A DNA stretch of 64,000 bases from Juglans regia (Eukaryota; Streptophyta; Magnoliopsida; Fagales; Juglandaceae). A model generated the notes under the pieces. It was not told where the DNA came from. It made no database searches and saw nothing but the letters and a program-made list of their open reading frames with translations. Positions 43,416 to 56,093 of the stretch are shown piece by piece. The stretch covers positions 159,001-223,000 of the forward strand of contig NW_023361327.1 in NCBI RefSeq assembly GCF_001411555.2, written 5' to 3'. Both the position numbers and the translations under genes were made by a program. How positions within the stretch are numbered: the first letter of the stretch is position 1; the number at the start of each line of letters is the position of its first letter.

Positions 43416-45950
43416 TGTACACCCTGACCCAATCTTGCTCAAGTTTTATTTTATTTTTATTTGTTTATTTTTAGTTCATTTTATTTTATTTTAGTTTCTT
43501 CGCACGTTATATTGTTTTTCTTTCCACAGTTTTATCCTTTCCGTCCACTCCATGCATGCACACACACGACTCAGCTTTCACTCCCACACACGTCTCCCTC
43601 ATTTCTCTAGGGTTTTTTTTTTATTGCCAATATATATATAGATACGTACCTGCATGTTAGTTTACCAAGAATAGCCGCTAAAACTACCACGGCAATCTCC
43701 ACCCACGCACGCACAGAAGCAGCTCCATCTGCAAACCATCATCCACCACAAGCCGGCCACCCTCCACAACCTCCAGGCAGTACCATCGCTATCTCTTCAC
43801 TTCCACACCCATGGCGTTAGACCTCGTTTGCAGCTTGTTATACAACCTCACCATCACAAAAGCCCACTCCCGTATGCGCTCAACCGAACGGAAACCAACC
43901 CCGTGCACAAGAGCCTCGGGCCTTTGCCCAGCCCCTTGTGGAACCATAAGCCACCGTGCCCAGCCACACGAAGCCTTCGCCCAATGCCTCCCGCAGTCTC
44001 CATTGCAAACCATGGAATTCCCCTGTTTTAGACAACCAAAACAGAGCAGTCATGGCTCAACCAACTCACCGCCCCACCAGTTGCCGCAACTACATGCGAC
44101 GCCGACGCCCCTGCCACCCGTGATTGGATGCTACCCTGGTCGACGCCCAGCTCCAGACCGTCGCACGTCTCGCTACATCATGGTGAGCCTTCGTTCTCTC
44201 TCTCTGTCTCTCTCCCTCACTCTCCGTCTAGCTCACTGTGTTACTCTCTCTCTCAATCCCAGTGCTCTGCCGCCGCGTGGACCACCTTCGACCTCTGCCA
44301 GCACTGCCATTGCGTTGCTCGTTCTCTTCTCGGTGAGTCGCCGACTGTTGCACCGTAAACTCATTCAGTGTTTTCTCAAAGAATTTATGTAAACTTAGTT
44401 TTACATACTATTTTTGTTATATATTAATGGGCTTTTATACTTTTATTATATATTAGTAAATTTTTATTTAATTATGATTACAGAAAATTATTTTAAAAGT
44501 AAACAATATTTGTGTAATGTTATTTTTTTTACATTTTAGATATGATTTAATCTATTTAAAAATAGTTATGGTTTATTTTAAAATATTTTGGGATAATTAT
44601 ATTATCCAGTATAAAACTTCATAAGTTGTTTTCATTAATAAATAAGTTAGATTTTTTAAATGTTTTTAGTCGAAGTTATCAAATGGACATTGACGATTTT
44701 AGAACAAGATGATATATTTTAAGGTTATAAAATTTTAGGTTTTGAGGAATTAAGTAGGTTATTTTAGAAGTTTAGAATTAAATATCAAAATAAGTAGTTG
44801 ATTGGAAATTTACGGGAATTACTTGATTATTTGATAGATGACGATTGTTAATTGTTCAATATTTTGAGGAAAATTCTGAAAAGCTAAGAAATTTAGATAA
44901 GCGGGGTTCTTATGCTAGACTTTGCATTAAATAAAATGAACTGAGGTCTTTTTTGAAAAATATGCATGTTTTGTTATGAAAAGAAATTTGAACTACCTTA
45001 GTTATTTGTTCTGCATTACTCATGAGATTCTATTTAAGAAGAAAGTATTTTCTGTCATGACTGGTGTAGACATGAGCTTATTTTTGACATTCTGTTTCTG
45101 AACTTTGAAAAAGAGAGCGAATATGAAATTTTGTGCATAAAGTATGTTGTGATATGATTTTGTTTTGTTCTGAAGATTTTGTTCAGTACTCTGTTTGGAT
45201 AAGACGTGATTTCTGAAAACTTTTGGCATGACTCTCACATTCTGAATTTGATTATATTTCTGCTCTGTTCAGTTACGGCCCTACCACGGGTGATAATAGC
45301 GGCATACGGCCCAACCACGGGTTACAATAGTGGATACGGCCCAACCACTGGTAATAATAGTGGATACGGCCCAACCACGTGTAATAATAGTGGATACGGC
45401 CAAATCACGGGTTATAATAGTTGATACGACCCAACCACGAGTAATAATAGTGGATACGGCCCAGCCACGGGTTAGAGTAGTGGTCTCTGTTTTGAGTGCA
45501 CACCTTGGTGACAGTGTGTTTCATGTTCTGCTTGGCTATCCGCAGATGCACAACCCCACCACGGAGGTTATACATGGCCTCTGTTCTGATATGATGTTCT
45601 GATGATGATGATGATGATGATGATCATTTATGCTATGCCAAAGAATATTTTGAATGAAATTATTTCTAAATCTTCGCTCTGATATTTTGATAATATGTTC
45701 TGCTTCCGCACTCTGAAAATGAAAATATTTTGTTCTGCATTATGATTTCTGTAAATGCTCATGTTTATACACTAGTATATGTTTTCTGTTTACTGAGTTG
45801 TTGATAACTCACCTCTTATCTCCATATATTTTTCAGATGATTTTGAATAGTCCAGCTAAGAATCAGAATTATGGAGCATCGGTGAGATGATTATTTAAGT
45901 ATAGTGGTTTACTCATAGAAGATTTTTGAGAAGTGGCAGATTTTATTGAG
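43416..45950 (+). mobile_element. Family F' LTR, 3'-truncated by fusion to B3
   Basis: Starts TGTACACCCTGACCC (F' type, reverse of the 15212 end) and follows the F' LTR through the GC-rich block (about 43680-44350) and a minisatellite (45272-45480). The end ('ggacggggcattaca' type) is missing. At about 45950 the sequence switches inside B gag through shared AGATTTT. About 140 bp of LTR 3' end is absent. Confidence 0.85.
45272..45484. repeat. 30-bp minisatellite in F' LTR
   Basis: About seven units of TACGGCCCAACCACGGGTAA plus TAATAGTGGA. Because the unit is a multiple of three it yields a repetitive open frame (YGPTTGNNSG), which I regard as non-coding. Confidence 0.93.
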
Positions 45951-45953
45951 AGA

Positions 45954-47608
45954 TTTTTTAGTGGGTTAAATAGGGAGATAGCCAATGGACTTAAGTTGCA
46001 ACATTATGTAGAGGTAGAGGATATAGTGCATATGGCTATGAAGGTGGAGAGGCAGTTAAAAGGAAAGGGTACATCAAGGTATACTTCGGTTTCTAGTACT
46101 CATTGGAAACCAAAGTGGGACAAAAATGATCAAGTTGTTACAATGGGAAAGACCGAACCACCTAAGAGAAAAGATTTGGGTGAGGCTGAAACCTCAAGAA
46201 AAAAAGAGAATGAGTTGAAAAACAATTGTGAGGCCGAGAGTGAAAAAAACAAATAGAATGAGGCCAAAACATCAAAAGAAAGAGAGAGTGAAAAAGAAAA
46301 TAGAGAGGTGGTTGAGAGTCAAGAAAAAAGAGATGAGCCACAAGAGGAAAAAGAAAGAAAGATTGCAGAGAGAAATAGAAAGACAAAAGTGAGTTTTTAT
46401 GCTAAGGCAAACTTTTATAATAACGAATTTAATGACTCTTTGCCTAGTGTTGTTGTTTCTCTCTTGCAGGGATATGAGGTCGTGATTACTAGCGGTGTGT
46501 TTAGTGGATTGCCACCTATTAGGGAGATAGAGCACTACATTGATTTTGTGCCAAGTGCAACAATTCCTAACCAACCTTTCTTGGAAGAACATGAGTTCTT
46601 GACACACTTAAAGGGACAAGGTAAGTTGTCGACTAGAATGCGTGCTAAGCGGGAAGATTGTATTGAAACTTTTCCTCATGTATTCAAATACACACAAGGT
46701 ATGAAAAATTTTGTCGTTGATGCTTTTGCAAGCAGGTATGTCATTGTCTTCTTTTTAGATGCAAAATTGTTGAGACTTGAATATGATAAGGAATTACATG
46801 CTTATGATGATGACTTTGCTAGTGTGTATGGAACATGTGAGAAAGCATCATTTGGTAAGTTCTATAAACTAGATTGGTACTTGTTTAGAAAGAATAGATT
46901 TTGTGTGCCTACTAGTTTTATGCCTAAGTTGCTTGTGTGTGTTGGACATGGTGGTTTGTTGGGTAACCTTGGAGTAAGGAAGACTTTTGTTGTGTTGCAT
47001 GAACGTTTTTGGGAATATCAATTGCCATTTCATGACGTGTTGCATGGACGTTTGTGGAAGTATCAATTTTCATTCATTGATGTGTTGCGTGAACATTTGT
47101 GGGAGTATTGCTTGCCATTCATTGAGTCTTCATATAATTGGAGTAGTCATTTTGGTGTAAATAAGATTTTAAATGTGTTGCATGAACGTTTGTGGGAGTA
47201 TCATTTGCCATTCATTGACTTGTTGCATAAACGTTTACGTGAGCATCATTTGCCATTCATTGACTTGTTGCATAAACGTTTACATATAATTGGAGTGTTC
47301 ATGCTACTACTAAATTTTCACCAATTGAAATTGTTTATAGACTTAATCCATTTCCTATTTTAGATTTAAAGTCTTCACCAGTTGATGATAGGAGTAGCTT
47401 CGATGGACTATTCCAAATTCTTGAACAAATTAATGATAATGCTTATGAAATTAATGATAATGTTACTAACATTTTTCTCTTTGATCCAAGTGGAGATTCG
47501 AGGTCGAATCCTTTTGAGGAGAGGGGGAATGATGGGAACCAAGGTGGGCCTAGTTTTAAAGATATGTTGCATGTTCTAGATTGGCCAAATACAAGTTCAA
47601 GAGCTTAA
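45954..47608 (+). pseudogene. B3 ORF: gag end, charged tract, pol fragments, integrase repeats
   Basis: Same order as B4: gag tail, Lys/Glu tract (with a stop at 46254-46256 where B4 has Glu), RT stub (GYEVVITSGVFSGLPPIREIEHYIDF), RNase H tail (GMKNFVVDAFASRYVIVFF), then integrase-piece repeats from about 46990. Six units are visible, the fifth and sixth short. A deletion near 47285 shifts the frame. The tail (FDGLFQILEQINDNAYEINDN, DSRSNPFEERGNDGNQGGPSF) then runs into the LTR in another frame, ending PNTSSRA-stop. Confidence 0.85.
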
Positions 47609-48257
47609 ATGATGAAGATTCGGCTTTGATTCATTTGATGAACTATGGAAAGGGCAACAACAAGACTTAAAGGCTTTGGGCACTTGAAGGCTTTCAACTT
47701 ATTTAATTCATTTAAAGCACTTATTTTATTAGTTTCGAATAATTGGGTTTATTATGGGAAACACTTAAGGGGGCCTATGCAAGGGCATGTTGGGAAAGTT
47801 ATTATTTTATTGAACTAGGGTTAGGGTTACTGTAGCCGAGTTACTGTAGCGCGGCACTGTTCATCCAGGGGCACTTTTGGAAGATGGGGGTTTATTTTGG
47901 CTAGGGTTTCATTAGGTTTTCCTTTAAATACTCTATGTAGCCTCATTCTAATCATATTATAAAGTTTATGAAATTTGATGAATTTATTCATTGTGAGTTG
48001 AGTTTTACTCCTCTTGTTCTTAATTGAACTTTTGAACTTATCAAAGGTAAATCACAACCTTTGTGGCGTTCCTCCTTTGTAATCTGGGTTCTTGAGACGG
48101 GTTCTTCAACGGGTCTAGATTTTAATATAATCTAGGTTCTTGAAACAAGTTCTCATCGGGTCTAGATTCTCCATCCATAGACTTGATTTTGGCTTTCTTG
48201 GGAAGTTTTCAAATTGACTATGGGTTCAAGGGATTCCTTTCCTGCGGGTTCATATCA
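47530..48257 (+). repeat. 3' LTR of B3 (beta)
   Basis: TGATGGGAACCAAGGTGGG to GGTTCATATCA, with TATA-like TTTAAATA near 47924. Confidence 0.92.
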
Positions 48258-48759
48258 AAAGCACAAAAAAAATTCATCAAAATTTAACATTTACCTTAAT
48301 TTACTTCTTAATATTTTCACCACTTGATAAATAATTTGTGCACTGGCAACATCATGGTAGATTTAAAAAACATGTCAAGCTGAAATTATAAAGTACATGC
48401 ATGCTTGACAAACGTGTCAAGAAATTCTACACTACAAAGTCATTTTTTGTTCCCATTCATTAAATATTCAAGAGCTTTAATAAAGGCTATGCTTTGTAGT
48501 GTACATAATAAAAGCCATGCTTTGGTGACATTTGCATGGAGGGAAAATAGCAGGACCAGAGGCGGGAAGACATTTTCGCATGGAGGGAAAACAATTGGAC
48601 CAGGGACTGCAGTGACATTTTTCCTCTACCTACCGAACCTTAGGATAAGTAAAATTTGCTTTATTCCACCTTCCATTATAGCTTGCTCGTGTCATGAAGA
48701 AATACACAGATCATCCTCTGCTTACAAAAAGGGATTTAGCAACCTAGCCTCTAGTTCAA
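48258..48759. other. Spacer, no gene recognised
   Basis: AT-rich sequence with one open frame (48405-48764) that runs into the F1 LTR and shows no domain. Confidence 0.45.
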
Positions 48760-51756
48760 TGTAACGCCTCGGTCCCACAGGGATCGAAGAGTTACTCCCT
48801 ATAACTTAAAACTCACAATTCATCAATATATTTATAGACTCAAAAATATAACGTCATCAGAATACTACAAAATCTCTTAATAAAATCCACCACTTCTTAG
48901 AAATCTTCTATGAGCAATCCACTATGCTTAAATAATCATCTCACCAATGCTTCATAATCCTGATCCTTAGCTGGAATATTCAAAATCATCTGAAAAATAT
49001 ATGGAGATAAGGGTGAGTTATCAATAACTCAATACGTAGAGGACATATACTAGTGTGTAAACATGAGCACTTTCACAGAGTTCAGACTGTAGAAACAAAA
49101 CATTTCAGTATCAATATGCAAATCTAAAAAAAAATACATATTATTAGAAAATCAGAGTGATTTTTCAAACATTTCATATTCAGAAACCAACTTTTCATAT
49201 TCAAAGACTCCTTTGGAACAACATGACCGAACATCTTCGTCTTATCATATCAAATCAGAGCATCATATCAAAACAAAGACCATGTTTAACCCCCGTGGTA
49301 GAGTTGTGCATCCTGCGGAAAGCCAAGCAAAACATAAATCACCATGTTACCAAAGCGATTGCACTCAGAAAAAAAAAACCACTATTATATCCCCTGGCGG
49401 GCCAGAGGTCACTATTGTATCCCATGACAGGGCCAGAGGCCACTATTGTATCCCGTGACAGGGCCAGAGGTCACTATTATATCCCGTGATAGAGCTAGAG
49501 GTCACTATTATATCCCGTGATAGGGCTAAGGACACTATTACATCCCATGACAGGGCAACATATAATAGCAAAACAGAATCAGAATCACCATATCAGAATC
49601 AGAATCAGAGTCAGAACAGAATCAGAAAGTCATGCCAAAGGTTTTTCAAGTGCCACATCTTATCAAACCAGAGTACTGAACATAATCAGATCACAAAAAC
49701 ATAACTTATACACAAAATTTCATATTCGCTCTCTTTTTCAAAGTTCAGAAACAGAATGTCAAAAATAAGCTCATGTCTACACCAAACATGACAGAAAATA
49801 ATTTATTCTTAAACAGAATCTCATGAGTAATGCAGAACAAATAACTGAGGTAGTTCAAATTTATTTTCATAATCAAATATGTATATTTTCCAAAAATCAC
49901 CTCAGCTCATTTTATTTTCAAGCAAAGTCTAGTATAGGAACACGGCTTACCTAAACTTATTAGCTTTTTTGGAATTTTCCTCAAAATGTCGAACAATAAT
50001 TAATCGTCACCTATAAAAATAACCACGTAATTCTTGTAAATTTTCAACCAACCACGTATTTCGATATTTAAACATAAAAATGCTAAAAGAACCTATTTTA
50101 AGAACCTCAAAACCTAAAATTCTCAAAATACCTAAAATACCAACATTTTCTAAGACCATTAATAACCAATTAAACGAATCCATACCGAAGAGAGTAATCG
50201 AATAAATATTCTGATAAATGAAAAACGGCGTTTTTAAAGTACTAAAGTACCCACAACGTATTATAGGTTAATTAAATAATATAGCTATTTAAAATCCCAT
50301 AAAATAAGGCCAACTTAAAAACGAGTTCAATTGAAAACTAAATAGCTCAAACAAACAATATAGTCATATATTTTTTTATGTATAATGAAAACCAAGCCCA
50401 TTTACTAAAACACAACCAATTAAACCAAGACCACTAAAACAAAATCCATTGAACTATATCCACGTAACAGTATATCTGAAAATGGAGCAACATGTAAAAA
50501 CACTTAAAAACAAGTTTGATTTTACGAATAAGTCAAAGACCAAAGGCCTGATGGCCGTTTCGTAGTTACCAGGAATATCATGACCATAAAGTTTAAAACT
50601 ACATGTTAAAATTTTCAAAGAGTGCAAAGCTTCTGCTTGTTTCTAGGTAAACATAACACTCAATAGAGGAAAAAGGAATCCAAAAGAAGAGGTGCGACGA
50701 GGCTCACCGTGAGGGAAAAGTGGTCACGGCAGAACTAGGCGAGAGAGGGGAGTGCGATTCAGAGAGAGAGAGAGAGAAGTAATCTGAGAGAGAGAGAGTT
50801 TATGGGATAAGCAAGCCGAACATGAGAGAGAACACAGAGAGGGAGATTATCGTGCGGCAGAGATGGCATGAGGAGGACCTGGGGTGATCGAAAACTTCGC
50901 CAGCGGTTTCTGGAGCCGCAACATGAAGGAGCTCTCGGTGGGTAGTGGTTGTAATGGCTCAAGGTAGGAGGAAACACATCCTCTGTTTCGGGAGTGAAGA
51001 ACAGAGGCTTGCGGGATGGCTATCGAAGGCTACACTGGTGGGTTCACGGCTGGGTCACGGTGGCGGCGTATGGCAGCGTTGAGGAGGAGCATGCGACGAC
51101 TTGACCCCCTTAGGAGGCTGCGTTTTCCACGAGATGGTTGGGTAAAACTGTGAAGGTGCAGGTTGGCTTTTGGCCGTGCACGGGCGAGTCTCTTGCCGTG
51201 AGATCCACGTGCTCAGCATCTCAAGTGGTGCTACTTGTGGGGATGATCCTCCTCTGCTGGGCGTGGGTGGTGCACTGCAGAAGTGCACGATGGTGTTTTG
51301 AGCCTAGGTGACGGCCGTTTACGGGTCATCAGTTTTACGTGCATGGAGATGGAGGTTGGCGTCAAACTAGGAGGGGCTAGGTGGTTCTTGCGGCTGGTGG
51401 CAGCGACGGCACAGGGTAGCTTTCCAAGTCTAAGATGAAAACGTGTATCTATATGGGTGATAAGAAACCCTAAAGTTTGAAAAGAGAAAGACGTGCATGG
51501 GGTAGTGCCTTGCGTGGGAAAATAAAATAATAAAAATTAAAGTCCAACAATAAAATTATTCATTAAAGCAAAGAGTAATTTAAAAGTAAACACTAATTAA
51601 TATCAAGAAAGCACATCAAAGTAAATTTCACAACTTAAGAATTATAAAATAAATCCAACGAAAAAAGTCCGGTAAATTTTAAAACAAGAAAAACAATATT
51701 TAAGGTAATTAAAATATTCCTTCACTAAAAAAAATACAAAAAAAATACTGGTTACA
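48760..51756 (-). repeat. 3' LTR of F1
   Basis: TGTAACGCCTCGG to CTGGTTACA. Contains the minisatellite 49380-49560, GA microsatellites at about 50760-50800 and a GC-rich block at 50690-51450. Confidence 0.92.
49375..49560. repeat. 31-bp minisatellite, about six units, in F1 3' LTR
   Basis: Units of the type AGAGGTCACTATTATATCCC plus GTGACAGGGCC (reverse of the 42233 array). The 5' LTR of the same element keeps only about two units at 53925-53980. Confidence 0.92.
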
Positions 51757-51775
51757 TCCTCCCCCCCTTAAAAAA
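51757..51775 (-). promoter_or_regulatory. Polypurine tract of F1
   Basis: Minus strand AAGGGGGGGAGGA directly before the 3' LTR, the plus-strand DNA priming site. Confidence 0.8.
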
Positions 51776-51868
51776 AATTCATCCTAGAAATTTGCTTTGC
51801 TAACTCCGGCTACTTCCAATGGTTAATCACACTTCCGCTGCGCTCTCTGTATTGAGTTGAATTCGAGC

Positions 51869-52758
51869 CTACACTACGTTGTGTTGATTCCTGCCTCGTG
51901 CCATGAAATCAGTCCTATGAGACGGGTTGGGGTTCATGCTCCCATCCGGTTGCTCTGGACAATCTCTGACGAGGTGGCTATGCTTCCCATATCGAAAACA
52001 CCGTCCAGTTCTCCTTCTACAATCCACAAAGTGTACTATGTTGCATGACTTGCATGAGTTATTCCGTTGATTGTCCTGCGCCTGTCTCTGGCCTGGGTTG
52101 CTCACTAACTTCATCCTCTTCCATGGTCTTTGATTCTCGTTCGAGGGAAACCCCAATGGTGTCAGCCCCTTCCTCTGCTCCAGAAGTTCAACACTTCTCT
52201 TGAGGCCTTGCTCGACTATTGTGGCATTATCTACTAATTCCGAGAAGTTCTGGATCTTAAGGGCCACCACACGCTCATAAATCTGGTTATTTCGTCCCTC
52301 CTCAAATTTTTGGGTCTTTTTCTCCTCATCGAGTATCAGATATAAGGCAAAGCGTACTGGTGCACCGTCATAGTATCCTGTACAAAATCTGCAAAGTCCT
52401 TGGCCCTAGCATCCCTAATCGATCTTGGAAAGAAACGGTCAAAGAAAATCTGCTTGAAGTGGGGCCAGCTAACCACTCCCCTCCCATCAGCTTCCCTGAT
52501 GGTTCTCTCTGATATCCACCATTGTTTAGCTTCACCAGTCAACTTGAAGGCGGAGTACAAGACTTTCTATTTGTCCGTACAATTCAAGACATGGAGTACC
52601 TCCTCAATGTCCTGGATCCAATCCTCAGCTAAGCTCGGGTCGCCACGACCATCAAAAGTGGGAGGGTGCATCTGATTGAACTGCTCTATGGTGCATCCGT
52701 CCTCATCATTTCCTGCATTCAAGCCCCCAAGATTTCAAACACGAGGTCGAGCAGCCAT
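51869..52758 (-). pseudogene. F1 gag, broken
   Basis: Starts at the ATG at 52758 (MAARPRV, then a TGA). It continues NLGGLNAGNDEDGCTIEQFNQ, then HPPTFDGRGDPSLAEDW, a stop after NCTDK, then LYSAFKLTGEAKQWW and HFKQIFFDRFFPRSIRDARAKD of Retrotrans_gag. After a frameshift near 52340 come VALKIQNFSELVDNATIVEQG and a zinc knuckle CFRYGKHSHLVRDC whose second Cys is Tyr. Gag would package element RNA. This copy cannot make a full protein. The sequence style matches chromovirus gag. Confidence 0.85.
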
Positions 52759-53283
52759 CTTGGAAGACTCATCCTTGGTTAAACGTTTCAAAGGAATAAA
52801 ATAATAAAGTAATAACTGCGCGAAAAATATAACTACCAATTAATCTACAAATCACGAATCAATAATCTATTTCTTGTAGTTCATAGAATTCTAAACCCCA
52901 ATTCAAAAATTTATTTCCTAAAGTCCAAAATTTCAAGACCTCAAATATCAGAGTCTACGGAACTTCAAACTTGGCTTTTTGATCAAGCTTATTTACACTT
53001 GAAAAATCTAAACCTTAAATCTTATCAAAATCATTCTCTACATTCCATTAAAAAGCCGAGTGGACCTAAGACCTTAAACGTCATGAAGATCGGTTCTTAA
53101 AATTTACAAACTTTAATACCTCAAATTTTCTAGAATATATTCCCAAAAGCCTAACAGATTCTAAAACCTTAAATACAAATTTCATCATCTCTTAGTCATA
53201 GAATTTCTACACCTCAAACATGAAGTTTCTTCCTAAACCCACAGATATCTAAACCTCCAAGGTTTATAGTATGCAGAATTTGA

Positions 53284-53302
53284 ACCTGTCTCTGATACCA
53301 AC
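53284..53302 (-). promoter_or_regulatory. Primer binding site of F1
   Basis: Minus strand GTTGGTATCAGAGACAGG next to the 5' LTR, initiator-Met tRNA type. Confidence 0.82.
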
Positions 53303-56093
53303 TGTAATGCCCCAATCCCGCAGGGATCGAAGAGTTACTCCCTATAACTTAAAACTCACAATTCATCAATATATTTATAGACTCCAAAATATAACGTCAT
53401 CAGAATACTACAAAATCTCTTAATAAAATCCGCCACTTATCAGAAATCTTCTATGAGTAATCAACTATGTTTAAATAATCATCTCACCGATGCTCCATAA
53501 TCCAGATCCTTAGCTGGACTATTCAAAATCATCTGAAAAATATAGGGAGATAAGGGGTGAGTTATCAACAACTCATTAAGCAGAGGACATATACTAGTGT
53601 GTAAACATGAGCATTTTCACAGAGTTCAGAATGCCGAAATAAAACATTTCAGTATCAATACGCAAATCTAAAAAAAATACATATTATCAGAAAATCAGAG
53701 TGATTTTTCAAACATTTCATATTCAGAAACCAACTTTTCATATTCAAATACTCTTTTGGCACAACATGACCGAACATCTTCATTTTATCATATCATATCA
53801 GAGCATCATATCAGAACAAAGACCATGTTTAACCCCCATGGTAGGGTTGTGCATCCTGTGCAAAGCCAAGCAGAACATAAATCACCATGTTACCAAAGCA
53901 ATTGCACTCAGAACAAAAAACCACTACTATATCCCATCGCGGGCCATAGGTCACTATTATATCCCGTGACAAGGCCACATATCAGAACAAAACATAATCA
54001 GAATCAGAATTAGAGTCAGAACAGAATCAGAAAGTCATGCCAAAGGTTTTTCAAGTGCCACATCTTATCAACACCAAACAGAATGTCAAAAATAAGCTCA
54101 TGTCTACACCAAACATGACAGAAAATAATTTCTTCTTAAACAGAATCTCATGAGTAATGCAGAACAAATAACTAAGGTAGTTCAAATTTCTTTTCATAAT
54201 CAAATATGTATATTTTCCAAAAATCACCTCAGCTCATTTTATTTTCAAGCAAAGTCTAGTATAGGAACTCTGCTTATCTGGACTTATTAGCTTTTTCGGA
54301 ATTTTTCTCAAAATGTCGAACAATAATGAATCGTCACTTATAAAAATAACCACGTAATTCTTGTAAATTTTCAACCAACCACGTATTTCGATATTTAAAC
54401 ATAAAAATGCTAAAACAACCTATTTTAAGAACCTCAAAACCTAAAATTCTCATAATACCTAAAATACCAACATTTTCTAAGACCATTAATAACCAATTAA
54501 ACGAATCCGTATCGAAGAGAGTAATCGAATAAATATTCTGAAAAATGAAAACCGGTGTTTTTAAAGTACTAAAGTACCCACAACGTATTATAGGTTAATA
54601 AAATGGTATAGCTATTTAAAATCCCATAAAATAAGGCCAACTTAAAAACGAGTTCAATTGAAAACTAAATAGCTCAAACAAACAATATAGTCATATATTT
54701 TTTTATGTATAATGAAAACCAAGCTCATTTACTAAAACACAACCAATTAAACCAAGACCACTAAAACAAAATCCATTGAACTATATCCATGTAACAGTAT
54801 ATCTGAAAATGGAGCAACATGTAAAAACACTTGAAAACAAGTTTGAGGTGTTTTACGGCAAAGTCAAAGACCAAAGGCTTGATGGCAGTTTCGTAGTTAC
54901 CAAGAATATCATGACCATAAAGTTTAAAACTACATGTTAATATTTTCAAAAAGTGCAAAGCTTTTGCTTCTTTCTAGGTAAACATAAAACTCAACAGAGG
55001 AAAAAGGAAGCCAAAAGAGGAGGTGAGATGAGGCTCACTGTAAGGGAAAGGTGGTCGCGGCAGAACTAGGCGAGAGAGGGGCGTGCGATTCAGAGAGAGA
55101 GAGAGAAGAAATCTGAGAGAGAGAGAGAGTATACAGGATAAGCAAGCCGAAGGTGAGAGAGAAAATAGAGAGGGAGATTACCGTGCGGCAAAGATGGTAA
55201 GAGGTGGACTTAGGGTGATCGAAAACTTCGCCGGCAGTTTCTGGAGCCGCAACGAGAAGGAGCTCTCGGTGGGTAGTGGTTGTAATGGCTCAAGGTAGGA
55301 GGAAACACAAACTCTGTTTCAGGAGTGACGAACATAGGCTTGCAGGATGGCTGTCGAAGGCTACACTGGTGGGTTCACGGCTAGGTCACGATGGTGGTGT
55401 ATGGCAGCGTTGAGGAGGAGCATGTGGCGACTTGGCCTCCTTGGGAGGCTGCGTTTTCCCTGAGATGGTTGGGTAAAACCGTGAAGGTGCAGGTTGGCTT
55501 TTGGCAGTGCTCAGGCAAGTCTCTTGTCGTGCGACCCGCGTGCTCAGCATCTCATGTGGTGCTACTCGTGGTGATGATCCTCCTCTGCTGGGCGTGGGTG
55601 GTGCACAGCAAAAGTGCACGGTGGTGTTTTGAGCCTAGGTGATGGCCGTTTATGGGGTGTCAGTTTTACGTGCATGGAGATGGAGGTTGGCGTCGAACTA
55701 GGAGGGGCTGGGTGGTTTTTGCGGCTGGTGGCTGTGTCGGCACAAGTTAGTTTTCCAAGTCTAAGATGAAAACGTGTATCTATATGGCTGATAAGAAAAC
55801 CCTAAAGTTTGAAAAGAGAAAGACGTGCATGGGGTAGTGCCGTGCGTAGGAAAATAAAATAAATAAATAAAATAATAAAAATTAAAGTCCAACAATAAAA
55901 TGATTCATTAAAGCAAAGAGTAATTTAAAAGTAAACACTAATTAATATCAAGAAAGTACATCAAAATAAATTTCACAACTTAAGAATTATAAAATAAATC
56001 CAACGAAAAAAATCCAATAAATTTTAAAACAAGAAAAACAATATTTCAAATAATTAAAATATTCCTTCACCAAAAAAAATACGGGGTATTACA
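53303..56093 (-). repeat. 5' LTR of F1
   Basis: TGTAATGCCCC to GGGGTATTACA. Differs from the 3' LTR by many substitutions and by minisatellite copy number, so the insertion is older than B2. GC-rich block at about 55020-55760. Confidence 0.92.

Larger units (their letters stand above)
45951..48257 (+). mobile_element. Element B3 (family B, beta), 5'-truncated
   Basis: Begins mid-gag with SGLNREIANG-type sequence and ends with a complete beta LTR, 47530-48257 (728 bp), preceded by the polypurine tract GAGGAGAGGGGGAA (about 47516-47529). The 5' LTR, leader and first two-thirds of gag are absent. Right flank AAAAG follows. Confidence 0.92.
48760..56093 (-). mobile_element. Element F1: long-LTR, gag-only retrotransposon (TR-GAG-like)
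   Basis: 7.33-kb minus-strand element with LTRs 48760-51756 (3', 2,997 bp) and 53303-56093 (5', 2,791 bp) and a 1,546-bp body. Flanks TTCAA (48755-48759) and TTTAA (56094-56098) are a 5-bp duplication with one change. The body holds a PBS, one decayed gag and a polypurine tract and nothing else. It lacks protease, RT and integrase code, so it depended on another element. Confidence 0.92.

Noticed and set aside
45206..45602. Open frames encoding YGPTTGNNSG-type repeats
   Set aside because: They are a by-product of a 30-bp minisatellite in a non-coding LTR. The same array in other LTRs has 31-bp units and no frame.
50759..51288. Pro/Arg/Ser-rich frames in F LTR GC-rich blocks (also at 14031-14561, 40742-41266, 43811-44392, 55386-55642)
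   Set aside because: Frames occur on both strands at once, share no domain and differ between LTR copies. They result from GC-rich, stop-poor sequence.
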